From Cloacibacterium caeni (GTDB lineage Bacteria; Bacteroidota; Bacteroidia; Flavobacteriales; Weeksellaceae), in contig NZ_OU015321.1 in NCBI RefSeq assembly GCF_907163105.1, forward strand, positions 1,550,001 to 1,614,000: DNA of 64,000 nucleotides. Reading direction: 5' to 3'. The notes under the pieces are model-generated. The model saw only the letters and a program-made list of their open reading frames with translations. It did not search any database and was not told where the DNA came from. Of the stretch, positions 9,357 through 19,240 are shown in pieces. Position 1 is the stretch's first letter. Every line of letters begins with the position of its first letter. The position numbers and the translations under genes are program-made.

Positions 9357-10022
9357 CTAACCTTTCAAAAACCTTTCCAAAAGTTCTTCGCCACTTCTTA
9401 TAGAATTTACTGTCCATCTGATTTTCATTTCCAGTAATTTTTCTTTGGACAATTTATAATCAATTCCAGATTTCATGAGCTTTTGCTTCAATTCGTACAT
9501 ACAAATTGCGGCGGCAACCGAAACGTTAAAACTTTTGGTAAAACCATACATGGGAATTGCCAAAGTTTCATCTGCAAAATCTAAAATTTCATCAGAAACA
9601 CCTTCCAATTCTGTCCCAAAAACCAATGCAATCGGTTCTTTTACTTCGTAATCAGGCAACATGGTTGCATTATTCTCTGGAGAAACCGCCAAAATTTTAT
9701 AACCTCTGTTTTTAATTTCCTTCAAAGAATCTAAATTATTTGGCATTTTTTCAACTTTCACCCAAGTTTCTGCACCTTTCGTCACCTTCAAATTTGGGTT
9801 GAAAACATTTTCTTCTTCCAAAGCAACCACGTGATGAAAACCGCAAGCTTCCACACTTCTTACAATCGCTGCTGCATTACGGAACTGATACACATCTTCC
9901 ATCACCGGAAGCACAAAATCTGAACTTTCCTGAGAAAAATGCTCTATTTTGCTCAATCTTTCATCAGTAAGAAATTGTTTTAGATAATCAAAAGTTTCTT
10001 GAAATCTGTTTTTAGGAATCAT
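9357..10022 (-). CDS. TrmH/SpoU-family RNA 2'-O-methyltransferase
   Basis: A 221-residue SPOUT methyltransferase, probably acting on tRNA (TrmH, Gm18) or rRNA. The three SpoU motifs are present: the N-terminal VYQFRNAAAIVRSVEACG, then VFGTELEGVSDEIL, then IPMYGFTKSFNVSVAAA. A basic C-terminal tail (KIRWTVNSIRSGEELLERFL) resembles that of TrmH. I place the start at ATG 10022 (MIPKNRFQETF); the frame stays open to a TTG at 10037, but the extra residues (start-QFCQ) look non-conserved. TrmH is the best guess for the target; RlmB-like activity cannot be excluded. Confidence 0.88.
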   Translation of the reverse strand: MIPKNRFQETFDYLKQFLTDERLSKIEHFSQESSDFVLPVMEDVYQFRNAAAIVRSVEACGFHHVVALEEENVFNPNLKVTKGAETWVKVEKMPNNLDSLKEIKNRGYKILAVSPENNATMLPDYEVKEPIALVFGTELEGVSDEILDFADETLAIPMYGFTKSFNVSVAAAICMYELKQKLMKSGIDYKLSKEKLLEMKIRWTVNSIRSGEELLERFLKG

Positions 10023-10108
10023 TTGGCAAAATTGCAAAATATTTTAGAAATTAACTTTAAATTTTTAACTTTAAAGTCTGAAAAATTCTACAAAAAAGAA
10101 AATTTTAC

Positions 10109-11134
10109 ATGAAAAGAAAAGTCCTCATCATATACACAGGCGGAACCATCGGAATGGAGAAAGATTATGAAACCAATAGTCTTCGCGCTTTTGATTTCAA
10201 TCATATTTTCAATAAAATCCCAGAGATGAATCTGCTTGAATGCGAAGTAAGTGTTCATCAGTTTTCAGAACCTTTGGATTCATCAGATGTAGGACCTGAA
10301 GAATGGAAGGAAATCGCTCAATTGATTGAGGAAAATTATCACCTTTTTGATGGATTTTTGATTCTTCACGGAACAGATACGATGGCTTACACGGGTTCTG
10401 CACTGAGTTTCATGCTTAAAAATTTAAGAAAACCTGTGATTTTGACAGGTTCGCAATTACCAATCGGAGATTTAAGAACTGATGCCAAAGAAAATTTGCT
10501 CACCAGTCTTTATTATGCGAGTTTATATCAAAATGATGAAGCGGTGGTACAAGAAGTGGCGCTTTATTTCGAATATAAATTATTAAGAGGAAACCGTTGT
10601 TTAAAATATTCTGCCGAGAATTTCGATGCATTTATCAGTCCAAATTACCCTATTTTAGGAGAATCTGGTGTTCACTTAAAGGTTGAAGAAGCCATGCTAT
10701 ACAGAACGCCTCATCAAGAAGATTTTTCGGTGGATTTACATTTGAATGACAGCATTCTTTTGTGGAGAATTTTTCCTGGAATCAATTTAGAAAGTTTGCC
10801 TCAAATTCCTAAAATCAAGGTTTTAATTCTTCAAGTTTTCGGTTCTGGAACAATTTTTAGCAATAAAAAAACGGAAGAAGTGCTTCAAAAAATCAGAAAT
10901 AACGGAACTGAAATCGTGGTGATTTCTCAATGTGTTTCTGGAGGAATAAGCATCGGAAAATATAATAACAGTAATATTTTCAAAAAGATAGGCGCAATAA
11001 GCGGTCATGACATCACTGCCGAAAGTGCTTTGGCAAAAGCTATGCATTTAATCGATAACCCGAATTATTCAGGAAATTTTGCAGAAAATTTTAAGAAAAA
11101 TCTGCGCGGAGAAATTTCGGAAATTGAAGAATAA
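10109..11134 (+). CDS. ansA: Type I (cytoplasmic) L-asparaginase
   Basis: A 341-residue asparaginase that hydrolyses asparagine to aspartate and ammonia. The first active-site segment YTGGTIGM carries the nucleophile Thr13, and the second, HGTDTMAYTGSAL, lies near residue 89. There is no signal peptide, which fits the cytoplasmic type I enzyme. The length (about 335-340 in the family) and start ATG 10109 fit. It is divergent from the TrmH-type gene; the 86-bp spacer contains two TTAACTTTAAA segments that resemble the -7 box with one mismatch. Confidence 0.94.
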   Translation: MKRKVLIIYTGGTIGMEKDYETNSLRAFDFNHIFNKIPEMNLLECEVSVHQFSEPLDSSDVGPEEWKEIAQLIEENYHLFDGFLILHGTDTMAYTGSALSFMLKNLRKPVILTGSQLPIGDLRTDAKENLLTSLYYASLYQNDEAVVQEVALYFEYKLLRGNRCLKYSAENFDAFISPNYPILGESGVHLKVEEAMLYRTPHQEDFSVDLHLNDSILLWRIFPGINLESLPQIPKIKVLILQVFGSGTIFSNKKTEEVLQKIRNNGTEIVVISQCVSGGISIGKYNNSNIFKKIGAISGHDITAESALAKAMHLIDNPNYSGNFAENFKKNLRGEISEIEE

Positions 11135-11157
11135 ATTCTACCTTTGCCATCTGAAAA

Positions 11158-11244
11158 AGAAAGGTGTCCGAGTGGTTGAAGGAGCTACCCTGGAAAGGTA
11201 GTATACGGGTAACTGTATCGAGGGTTCGAATCCCTTCCTTTCTG
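11158..11244 (+). tRNA. tRNA-Ser (GGA)
   Basis: A class II tRNA of 87 nt. The acceptor stem pairs AGAAAGG with CCTTTCT, the anticodon stem CTACC with GGTAG encloses loop CTGGAAA (anticodon GGA), a long variable arm follows, and the T arm has loop TTCGAAT. The discriminator is G. A CCA end is not encoded (GCA follows). Confidence 0.97.
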
Positions 11245-11246
11245 CA

Positions 11247-11277
11247 AAAAATCCGCAAACTATTGCGGATTTTTTTA
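11247..11277. terminator. Bidirectional terminator between tRNA-Ser and the oxidoreductase
   Basis: A 12-bp stem (AAAAATCCGCAA with its complement, loop ACTA) is A-rich on the left and T-rich on the right, so it can stop both the tRNA and the convergent gene. It overlaps the stop codon of the oxidoreductase (11275-11277). Confidence 0.85.
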
Positions 11278-12312
11278 TTGAAATCTTTTTAAATCTACTT
11301 CTGGATGTATTTCTTCGCCGTTTTCTAAATGATGGTAAAGGTTAATGGAGAAATAATTTCCATTTAGGATTCCTCTTGCTCCCAATCCATTAAACACATA
11401 TAAATTACCAAATTCTGGATGATTTCCTATAATCGGTCTTCTATCTTTAACGGTAGGTCTAAATCCGAATTTCACTTCTTTTACTTCAAAATCATGAGGA
11501 TAAAACTCTGCTAAAGCATTGGTAAGTTTTTCTACCGCAGCATCGTCAATTTTATGATGGATTTGTTCACGGTCATACGTTCCGCCATAGTAATAATTTC
11601 CGTTGTTCAATGGAAAAATAAAATGCTTCTTTTTAATGGTAAAATCATCTTCTAAAGGCACAGAAAGTTGAACTTCTAAATGATGGCCTTTATTCTGATG
11701 TACGGGAATTTCTGAGAAAAATGGGTTTTCTTTGACTGTGATTCCTTCGGCAAAGATTATTTTTTTAAACGAAATATCTTTGTAGGTAGAATCATTTGGT
11801 TTCAATAACTGATAATCAAATTTTTTTTTAACTAGATGATTTTGATTTTCTAAAAAGTTCATCATATCTGTGAAAAAACCACTTACATCTAAACGAGAAG
11901 ATTGATTCACCACTCCACATTCAAATGGATTTTTGACAGAATTAAGTTTTACAAAATCTTTGGAAAGAAAAGGTTTCAAATTTTCGTCATCTGATTTTTT
12001 CAGCCATAATTCTTTTTCTTTTTCGTCATGAAAAACTCTTAGAATGGGTTTTTCTATCAAGTAATTTTGACCTGTATATTGTTTTATTTCGGTCATGGTA
12101 TTTTTAAGAGAATCGATTTGTTCTTGCGCTAACCAAAAAGTGGTAAAACGTTTAAGAACCGCAGGATTTATCATTCCAGCAGAAACCATTGATGCGCTTT
12201 TTTTGCTTTCGGTAAAAAGTAAAAATGATTTATTATTTTTAATGAATTGATGCGCTAAAAACATTGCTGCATAACCATCTCCTACGATAATATATTCTAC
12301 GGATTTCGTCAT
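11275..12312 (-). CDS. FAD-dependent oxidoreductase (DAO family)
   Basis: A 345-residue flavoprotein. The N-terminus holds the dinucleotide-binding fold YIIVGDGYAAMFLA with the GxGxxA/G pattern, and the C-terminal part carries the DAO-type sequence FRPTVKDRRPIIGNH and the FAD-closing segment NGLGARGILNG. Family members oxidise amines or amino acids such as glycine or sarcosine; the substrate cannot be read. There is no signal peptide, so it is cytoplasmic. It ends within the shared terminator and is separated from gldN by a second terminator, so it is an independent unit. Confidence 0.85.
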   Translation of the reverse strand: MTKSVEYIIVGDGYAAMFLAHQFIKNNKSFLLFTESKKSASMVSAGMINPAVLKRFTTFWLAQEQIDSLKNTMTEIKQYTGQNYLIEKPILRVFHDEKEKELWLKKSDDENLKPFLSKDFVKLNSVKNPFECGVVNQSSRLDVSGFFTDMMNFLENQNHLVKKKFDYQLLKPNDSTYKDISFKKIIFAEGITVKENPFFSEIPVHQNKGHHLEVQLSVPLEDDFTIKKKHFIFPLNNGNYYYGGTYDREQIHHKIDDAAVEKLTNALAEFYPHDFEVKEVKFGFRPTVKDRRPIIGNHPEFGNLYVFNGLGARGILNGNYFSINLYHHLENGEEIHPEVDLKRFQ

Positions 12313-12324
12313 AAATTGTCAATA

Positions 12325-12356
12325 AAAAAACCTAAGCAAAGATACTTAGGTTTTTT
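12325..12356 (-). terminator. Terminator of the gldKLMN transcript
   Basis: A 12-bp stem (AAAAAACCTAAG and its complement) with an 8-nt loop and a terminal T-run on the minus strand lies 22 bp after gldN. It also lies just upstream of the oxidoreductase start. Confidence 0.88.
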
Positions 12357-12377
12357 GTTTATATAAGGATATTTGGA

Positions 12378-13475
12378 TTAATAATTCCACATATCGTTCT
12401 CCATTTCTAGAATTTGATTTTTAATTCTGTCAGATTCTTCTAATTGTTCTTCGGCATCATTAGGAATATAATCTTTAATGATTCCTGTTCCTAAACCATT
12501 GTCTGATTTATAAATAATTGAAGAAAATCTTCTAGCATTAAGAATATCATCATAAGTTAAATCTGAAGATAAGTTTTTGCTATTGAAAACTACTGAGTTC
12601 GCAAGAACTTCTCTAGCATCTGGATAATACACCCAGAAAAGATCAATTAATTCATCTTTGTTACCTAAAGAAACACCATCAGCAGTTTTTTCTGCCATCA
12701 TGGTAGGATCTGGTCCCATGGCAGCAATACCTAGAAGCCTGTATTTCATTTGACCATCTCTTCTGTCTACGTACCACATTCCTTTAACTTTAAGAAGTTT
12801 TACGCTTTCAGTTTTAGTTTCAATAACGTCTGTTCCAGCTTTGATATCTTCTGGAGTAAGTTTTTCTCCAGCATTTCTTTTATCAATTAACCAGTCAGAT
12901 TCTTTAGTTACTGACAATCTTTGCTTAATTGCTTCAGGAGCAAGCTTGGTCATGAACATTTCATCATCATATACTTCTTTTATATCACCACTCATGATGT
13001 TGTCAATCAACAATTGATATAAAGATTTATTTTGAGAAACAATTCCGTCAGCATTATGATAAAATGGCTGATTGATTTTTTCATTCATATCAATAATTTC
13101 CCAAACCACCATACTTCTTAGCACGTCCTTTTCATCTATATAACCATAGCTAATAGGTTTATTTCTAGCAGAAATAACTGAATCACCTTTCTTAACAGTA
13201 CCAATCTCTCTGTATACTCTGAAAGCTGCAGGAGATTTAGCATTTAATATAGATAATGAGTTAATAGGCTCTAAATCAGCTTCTGGTTGTGCTGTAGCTG
13301 TAACTTCAGTATTAACATTAGGAGAAACAGGAGCTGCTTCAACTGCGGGAGCTGGAGTTTCTTGTTTAGCAACTGTAGTTTTTTTAGCAGTTCTCTTCTT
13401 CGTAGTTCTTTTCTTTGTCTGCGCGTCTACAGAAAAAACACTTAATGCTAATAGTAAAATTAAAATCTTTTTCAT
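12378..13475 (-). CDS. gldN: T9SS ring protein GldN
   Basis: A 365-residue secreted protein with signal peptide (MKKILILLLALSVFSVDAQ), a Lys/Thr/Arg-rich linker (20-37, KKRTTKKRTAKKTT) and a low-complexity Ala/Pro/Glu stretch (38-68), followed by the conserved GldN domain (about 70-365). GldN (PorN) forms with GldK the periplasmic ring on the outer membrane of the type IX secretion system, in contact with GldM. It is the last gene of gldKLMN, 36 bp after gldM. The basic linker looks longer than I would expect for a typical GldN and is probably variable. The terminator directly follows. Confidence 0.95.
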   Translation of the reverse strand: MKKILILLLALSVFSVDAQTKKRTTKKRTAKKTTVAKQETPAPAVEAAPVSPNVNTEVTATAQPEADLEPINSLSILNAKSPAAFRVYREIGTVKKGDSVISARNKPISYGYIDEKDVLRSMVVWEIIDMNEKINQPFYHNADGIVSQNKSLYQLLIDNIMSGDIKEVYDDEMFMTKLAPEAIKQRLSVTKESDWLIDKRNAGEKLTPEDIKAGTDVIETKTESVKLLKVKGMWYVDRRDGQMKYRLLGIAAMGPDPTMMAEKTADGVSLGNKDELIDLFWVYYPDAREVLANSVVFNSKNLSSDLTYDDILNARRFSSIIYKSDNGLGTGIIKDYIPNDAEEQLEESDRIKNQILEMENDMWNY

Positions 13476-13511
13476 TTTAATGATATGATATGTATATTCT
13501 TAATAACTAAA

Positions 13512-15080
13512 TTATTGAACATTTATTACAACCGGACTGATTTTTTTAAGTGTTTGACCACCTAAACCAGTTGCAGTTGCTTGAATACCTGCAATGTAAC
13601 AAATATCTCCTGATCTTAAGTTTTTAGTAAGACCTGCTACAGAGCTTAATGAATTACCATTTACAAACATCGCAGCTTTTCCTGGAACTTTAAATTTGAA
13701 GCCTGTTACTTGGAATGACACAGGGAAATCAAATTCTGGGATAGCAGCACCTACTGTTTGATTAGCAATAGAAGTTGCTGGCATTGTAACCTCGTTTTCA
13801 CCTCTAATTTGTCCTTGAGGAGCTGGTACATTTTTAACTCTAAATTCAAATTTCTGAGAAATTGGTTGACCTTTTGGCCCTTTTCCTGAAATGGTTAATG
13901 TAGTAGTATTACCTGAACCTGGAGTAATGATCCAAGATCCACCACCTTTTTTAGTAACTGTTCCGCCAGTTGCAGTAAGTGTAGTTTGGCTATTATCAGC
14001 ACCAAGGATAGAACCAGAAATTGGGTTCTGAACACCACGGTATAAAACGTTCATTTTATCAGCAGATAATAAAGCTCCACTTTCGAAGGCTACTTCTTTA
14101 GCACCTGGAACTACTCTATATGGATGAGAGAATTTGTATTCTAATTTTTTACCATTAGCATCATTAAATGAAACTACACCATTGAAAGTATATTCACCAG
14201 GAGTAGAAGAAACTAATGATTTATAACCAATTCCGTTTTCTGTTCTGTCTGCACCAGCAACACCAAATCCTGGTAAATTGCTATCATAAGTACCAATGAA
14301 TACTTTAGCTTCAGCTGGCTCTCCTTGGATAATTACATCTGGAGCAGCAACTACAGCTTCGAAAGCATCAAACTTGATATCTGCATCTACTTTTTCTCTT
14401 AACATTAAAGAAAGAGCGTCTGACTGTAAGTTTCTAGCTTCTGACTGAATAACTTCTAAGTTAGAAAGCGCAGCAATTAAAGGCTGGTTATAAAACTTAT
14501 ACTGTAACCAGTTTTTACCTTGTTCTTTATAAAGAGCGTCATCTGTTGACAATCTATACTTAGCTCTAGTAACAACAGAAGATAAATCTTTATTGTTCCC
14601 AAAATTCTGAATGATGTAGCTTTGAAGCGCAGCCATTTTAGTTTTTAATTCCTCAGAATTTTTAGAAGGTAACTCTGCATCTCCTCCCTTAAAGAACTTT
14701 TTAGTTACAGCGTCTGTATTGTTTAGAGAAGAAAAATTATCTTCTACATTTTTGTCAGCATCAAATCCTGCTTCTGTTTTTAATTGTCCTTTTATTGTTT
14801 CAATAAAACCAACTAAGTCATCAGCTTTTGACTTCATTCCTTTGTATTGTTGACTTGCCAAACCAAAGGTTTCTGGTGAATTATCAGCTTTTTGTTTAAG
14901 GGTTAATTCAAAAATATCGTTCTTTTTCTCTGCTAATGTTCTAGAATCGGTAAGAGATTGATTGGTATCTTGAAATGATCTGATGATTTCTTGGTCTATC
15001 TGCATTGCAAGCATCGCAATGAAAACCAGATACATCAAGTTAATCATTTTCTGACGAGGTGTTTGTTTTCCTTTTGCCAT
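13512..15080 (-). CDS. gldM: T9SS/gliding motor protein GldM
   Basis: A 522-residue protein anchored by one N-terminal helix (MINLMYLVFIAMLAMQI, about 12-28) with a large periplasmic part made of domains D1-D4. GldM dimers with GldL pentamers form the proton-driven inner-membrane motor that powers type IX secretion and, in gliding species, motility. Its start MAKGKQTPRQKM is the conserved cytoplasmic tail. Length agrees with the family (about 510-520). It is 48 bp downstream of gldL and 36 bp upstream of gldN, consistent with one operon. Confidence 0.97.
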   Translation of the reverse strand: MAKGKQTPRQKMINLMYLVFIAMLAMQIDQEIIRSFQDTNQSLTDSRTLAEKKNDIFELTLKQKADNSPETFGLASQQYKGMKSKADDLVGFIETIKGQLKTEAGFDADKNVEDNFSSLNNTDAVTKKFFKGGDAELPSKNSEELKTKMAALQSYIIQNFGNNKDLSSVVTRAKYRLSTDDALYKEQGKNWLQYKFYNQPLIAALSNLEVIQSEARNLQSDALSLMLREKVDADIKFDAFEAVVAAPDVIIQGEPAEAKVFIGTYDSNLPGFGVAGADRTENGIGYKSLVSSTPGEYTFNGVVSFNDANGKKLEYKFSHPYRVVPGAKEVAFESGALLSADKMNVLYRGVQNPISGSILGADNSQTTLTATGGTVTKKGGGSWIITPGSGNTTTLTISGKGPKGQPISQKFEFRVKNVPAPQGQIRGENEVTMPATSIANQTVGAAIPEFDFPVSFQVTGFKFKVPGKAAMFVNGNSLSSVAGLTKNLRSGDICYIAGIQATATGLGGQTLKKISPVVINVQ

Positions 15081-15128
15081 TTTAATTCTTTTTTTTAAAT
15101 TTTTATTGATTAAAATATTGAAAGAAAA

Positions 15129-15815
15129 TTAAGCTTTCATTGCAGAAAGCATACCTCCGTAAACTCTATTAAGATTATTTAAATTAGATGTAAGACCTGC
15201 TAATTCATCATTAAATTTCTGAGATTGGTCTGCAGATTTTTGGATATCTTCTACATACTTTTTGCTCATTTCGCTTTGTGCTTTACCATGCTCTAATTGT
15301 AGTGCATATAATGCATTCATGCTTTCTAGGTGACTAGCAGCCAAAGTTAATTGGTCATTATATTTAGTAGTAGCTTGTGATACATCTACAGTAGAATTAA
15401 TTTGTTCTACAGAAGTTGAGAATTTATCAATTCCTGTTTTTAGTCTTTCGAATAATTCTACATCTAGTTTAGCATCAGCTAACATTTTATCTAATTTATT
15501 TGACAAGGTAACGTCTAAGTCAGAAGTTTCTACCGTAGCTACTTTTCTAGCTTTTGGCTGAGCATCTGCATCTAATAATTCTGGATAAACATTTTCCCAA
15601 GCGTATGATGCTTCTTCTTTAGGTGCATCAAATGCGAAGATTAAGAAAATTAAAGCTTCTACACCTAAACCGATTGCTAGAATCCAAGTACCCGTTAATG
15701 GTCCAATATTCCAGTGATTTAACTTAAATAATGCTCCCAAAATTACAACAGCAGCACCTGCTGAATAAATAAAATTTAAAGTTGTGTCTTTAGTTTTAAA
15801 CGGATTCCCAATCAT
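15129..15815 (-). CDS. gldL: T9SS/gliding motor protein GldL
   Basis: A 228-residue protein with two N-terminal membrane helices (about 12-31 and 40-62) and a long cytoplasmic coiled-coil-like tail rich in Leu, Lys, Glu and Gln. The glutamate in the second helix (Glu53, in GLGVEALIF) corresponds to the intramembrane acidic residue implicated in proton coupling in GldL proteins. GldL is the stator of the GldLM motor. Length is typical (about 215-230). It lies 44 bp after gldK. Confidence 0.97.
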   Translation of the reverse strand: MIGNPFKTKDTTLNFIYSAGAAVVILGALFKLNHWNIGPLTGTWILAIGLGVEALIFLIFAFDAPKEEASYAWENVYPELLDADAQPKARKVATVETSDLDVTLSNKLDKMLADAKLDVELFERLKTGIDKFSTSVEQINSTVDVSQATTKYNDQLTLAASHLESMNALYALQLEHGKAQSEMSKKYVEDIQKSADQSQKFNDELAGLTSNLNNLNRVYGGMLSAMKA

Positions 15816-15859
15816 ACCTTTGATTTTTTAATAGTTTTTGATAATTTAATTTTTACTTT

Positions 15860-17269
15860 TTATTTGCTTGATCTTCTCAATCTAGCTGTTCCTGCAGGAA
15901 CGTCTTGAATAGTTCTAAAACCAATATAACTTCTTGCAGAATCTTTTCTTTCCCAGTCTCTATAGCCTGTCATTAATAAGTAACCTACATCTTTCCAAGA
16001 ACCACCTCTTACAGATTTTTTAAGTTCTCTGTAGGCTTGGTTTGATAAGTAAGGATTTAAAGTTGACGAGAATTGATAAGTAGAGTTGCTGTAAGGAGAC
16101 TCCGTCCATTCTGCTACGTTTCCAGCCATGTCATATAATCCAAATCCATTTCTATGGAAACTTTTTACTCTTGCAGTATATGGATAAGTTCCTTTCTTTT
16201 CGTCTTCAATATAATTACCTCTTTTCGGCTTAAAGTTTGCTAAATAACAACCTCTATCATCTGTAAGATAAGGACCACCCCAAGGATAAGTTGCATTTTC
16301 TAGACCACCTCTTGCTGCGTATTCCCATTCTGCTTCTGTTGGAAGTCTAAATTTCATAGGATTGTCTCCTCTTTTTTTACCAGATTTCACATAGTCTCTT
16401 TTTGCTTTCGTTTTATAATCACAAAAAGCTCTTGCTTGATCCCAAGTTACTCCTACTACTGGATAATCTTTATAAGCTCTATGCCAAAAATATCTATCAA
16501 ATAAAGGCTCGTTATATGCATAGTTGAAATCTTTAACCCAAACTGTAGTATCTGGATAAACTGCAATGCTTTCTTTTTTAAGATAGCTTGCACTTCTTGT
16601 TTTATCTTTTACCGCAGTTGCTATATCTTCCCACTCGTAAGAATATTTTAATTTCTGAGTATCAAGAAGTCTTTCGTTGTTAATTCTTTTAGCTGGCGGT
16701 AAGTAAAGAGATTCCATTACCTCTGCATATTTTTCGTCTGGATATTGACCAGTTTTCCAGTATAATGGCACTCTCCAATCTAATTTTCTAGAATCATTAT
16801 ACCCGTCTCTATCTCCTTGAGCTTCTAAATATTTTTGATATGCGTTTGCATCATCACCAGCTTTTTTAGCTAAAAAAGCATATCTCCCAATTCCATCTTC
16901 ATTGGTATCATCACCTGCAGCTTCTGCTAATAATGTTCTCGCAATAGAGTCTCTTACATAGTTTACGAAGAGTCTGTATTCTGAATTGGTTACCTCTGTT
17001 TCGTCCATAAAAAATGAAGAAACAGTAACGGTTTTCAGAGGAGCTTTTTCTGGAGTTGCGGTAAAGTCTGCATCAGCCTGCCCCATTACGAAAGAACCAC
17101 CAGGAATGGCCACCATACCGTAAGGTCTTTGAGCCTCGAAAGACTTTTTACTTTCTTTTGGCACCAATTCTCCTCTAGAGTCTGGTTTTCCAGAGCTTGC
17201 TCTTCCTCCACCTTTAGAACATGAAACCACAAAAGATGCTGCAAGCATCAAAAGAAACATTCTTTTCAT
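15860..17269 (-). CDS. gldK: T9SS outer-membrane ring lipoprotein GldK
   Basis: A 469-residue lipoprotein. The signal peptide ends in the lipobox VVSC with Cys17. Residues about 50-460 form an FGE-sulfatase-like domain (GMVAIPGGSFVMGQ, FRLPTEAEWEYAARGG, GLYDMAGNVAEWTESPY, SVRGGSWKD). GldK (PorK) builds the outer-membrane-associated ring of the type IX secretion system with GldN and is not an active formylglycine enzyme as far as is known. It is the first gld gene, 113 bp after glmS; no clear promoter or terminator is seen in that gap. Confidence 0.96.
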   Translation of the reverse strand: MKRMFLLMLAASFVVSCSKGGGRASSGKPDSRGELVPKESKKSFEAQRPYGMVAIPGGSFVMGQADADFTATPEKAPLKTVTVSSFFMDETEVTNSEYRLFVNYVRDSIARTLLAEAAGDDTNEDGIGRYAFLAKKAGDDANAYQKYLEAQGDRDGYNDSRKLDWRVPLYWKTGQYPDEKYAEVMESLYLPPAKRINNERLLDTQKLKYSYEWEDIATAVKDKTRSASYLKKESIAVYPDTTVWVKDFNYAYNEPLFDRYFWHRAYKDYPVVGVTWDQARAFCDYKTKAKRDYVKSGKKRGDNPMKFRLPTEAEWEYAARGGLENATYPWGGPYLTDDRGCYLANFKPKRGNYIEDEKKGTYPYTARVKSFHRNGFGLYDMAGNVAEWTESPYSNSTYQFSSTLNPYLSNQAYRELKKSVRGGSWKDVGYLLMTGYRDWERKDSARSYIGFRTIQDVPAGTARLRRSSK

Positions 17270-17382
17270 TATACTATTATAGTTTAAAGCGGTAAATATA
17301 TAATTAATTTTTTTTTTAACAAATCTTTAAGATTTTTTTTAAACGAAAATTAAAGTAAAATATTTTGTATCTGATTAAAAAT

Positions 17383-19233
17383 TTATTCTACTGTTACAGA
17401 TTTTGCAAGATTTCTTGGTTGGTCTACATTGGCACCTCTGTAAACAGCAATGTAGTAAGCTAATAATTGTAACGGAATAGATGCTACTATTGGCGAGAAA
17501 CATTCTGAAGTTTCAGGAATTTCTATTACATAATCTGCCATTGAAGCTACTTGCTCATCTCCGTAATTTACTACAGCGATTACCTTACCTTTTCTTGCTT
17601 TAATTTCTTGAACGTTACTTACAATTTTATCATAATGACCTTTTTTAGGAGCAATGATTACAATTGGCATATTTTCGTCTATTAAAGCGATAGGACCGTG
17701 TTTCATTTCTGCCGCAGGATAACCTTCTGCATGGATATAAGAAATCTCTTTCAATTTAAGTGCTCCTTCTAATGCTGCAGGGAAATTAAATCCTCTACCT
17801 AAGTATAAAAAATTGGTAGAATTCACAAAATCATGCGCAATTTCTTTCACATAATCATGTGTAGATTTTAGCACCTCTTCTACTTTTTTAGGAATATTGT
17901 CTAACTCCGTGATGAGTCTCATGAACTCTGCATTACTTAGATTACCATTATGCTTACCTAATTTAAGGGCGATAAGTGATAAAATAGTTAATTGAGCTGT
18001 AAATGCTTTGGTAGAAGCCACTCCAATTTCTGGACCAGCATGAGTATAAGACCCTGCATCTGAAAATCTTGCAATGGATGAATCTACCACATTACAAATT
18101 CCATAGATGAATGCTCCTTTTTCTTTAGCCAATTTAATCGCTGCCATAGAGTCTGCAGTTTCTCCTGATTGAGAAATAGCTACAACGATATCTTTTTCAG
18201 TAATGATAGGATTTCTGTATCTAAATTCTGAAGCATATTCTACTTCTACAGGAATTCTTGCAAATTCTTCGATAAGATATTCTCCGATTAAACCAGCATG
18301 CCAAGAAGTACCACACGCAATGATGATGATTCTTTCTGCTTTATTAATTCTATCAAGGTGATCCCAAATTCCAGCCATTTTAATAATGCCTTCATTTACA
18401 AGTAATCTACCTCTTAATGTATCTTGAATAGATTTTGGCTGTTCGAAGATTTCTTTTAACATGAAATGCTCGTAGCCTCCTTTTTCTATTTGTTCTAATG
18501 ATAATTTAAGTTCTTGGATAGCAGGTTCTATTTTTTCATTTTCTTTGATGCTTCTAATATCTACACCATTTTCTAATGAAATAGTAGCCATATGTCCATC
18601 TTCTAGATATACTGCTTCTTTTGTAAATTCTACAAATGGCGATGCATCTGAAGCAATAAAATACTCTTTATCTCCTAGACCAATTGCTAATGGTGAGCCT
18701 AATCTTCCTACAACTAAAACTCCTGGATAATCCTTGTGCATTACGGTAATTGCATACGCTCCATAAACTTCATTTAGAGCATATCTTACTGCTTCAGGAA
18801 AGGTGGTGTTTTGAGTATCTAGAATATATTGAATAAGGTTTACTAGAACCTCTGTATCTGTTTCAGAAGAAAACGTAAAACCTTTACCAATGAGCATGGT
18901 CTTAATTGTATCATAATTTTCGATAATACCATTATGTACCAATGCTATTTTACCATCGTTAGAAACATGTGGGTGAGAATTTCTATCACTAGGAACTCCG
19001 TGAGTTGCCCATCTTGTATGTCCCATCCCAATATGAGAAGTTCCTTTCAAGTTTTCTGAAATAGCAACTAAATCAGAAACTTTACCTTTGGTTTTCTTAA
19101 CTTCAAAATTATTATTTTTATCTTCAAGTACAATTCCTGCACTGTCATAACCTCTATATTCTAATCTTCTCAAGCCGTTGATAACAATATCATAAGCATC
19201 TTGAAAACCTGTATAACCTACAATTCCGCACAT
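17383..19233 (-). CDS. glmS: Glutamine--fructose-6-phosphate aminotransferase (isomerizing) GlmS
   Basis: A 616-residue enzyme making glucosamine-6-phosphate from fructose-6-phosphate and glutamine, the entry to peptidoglycan and LPS amino sugars. The N-terminal glutaminase domain starts with MCGIVGYTG (Cys2 nucleophile), and two SIS domains follow (AISQSGETADSM near 355 and the second about 460-600). The C-terminus ends LAKSVTVE, the conserved tail. Length is normal (about 610-615). It starts 7 bp after the DUF4270 gene and precedes gldK. No glmS-type ribozyme is visible because there is almost no leader. Confidence 0.98.
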   Translation of the reverse strand: MCGIVGYTGFQDAYDIVINGLRRLEYRGYDSAGIVLEDKNNNFEVKKTKGKVSDLVAISENLKGTSHIGMGHTRWATHGVPSDRNSHPHVSNDGKIALVHNGIIENYDTIKTMLIGKGFTFSSETDTEVLVNLIQYILDTQNTTFPEAVRYALNEVYGAYAITVMHKDYPGVLVVGRLGSPLAIGLGDKEYFIASDASPFVEFTKEAVYLEDGHMATISLENGVDIRSIKENEKIEPAIQELKLSLEQIEKGGYEHFMLKEIFEQPKSIQDTLRGRLLVNEGIIKMAGIWDHLDRINKAERIIIIACGTSWHAGLIGEYLIEEFARIPVEVEYASEFRYRNPIITEKDIVVAISQSGETADSMAAIKLAKEKGAFIYGICNVVDSSIARFSDAGSYTHAGPEIGVASTKAFTAQLTILSLIALKLGKHNGNLSNAEFMRLITELDNIPKKVEEVLKSTHDYVKEIAHDFVNSTNFLYLGRGFNFPAALEGALKLKEISYIHAEGYPAAEMKHGPIALIDENMPIVIIAPKKGHYDKIVSNVQEIKARKGKVIAVVNYGDEQVASMADYVIEIPETSECFSPIVASIPLQLLAYYIAVYRGANVDQPRNLAKSVTVE

Positions 19234-19240
19234 AGTTATA

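Noticed and set aside
17270-17382. Terminator between glmS and gldK
   Set aside because: A short AAATCTT/AAGATTT dyad exists but no T-run follows on the minus strand, so read-through into gldK is more likely.
19190-19240. glmS ribozyme upstream of glmS
   Set aside because: The gene begins 7 bp after the previous stop, so there is no leader to hold one.
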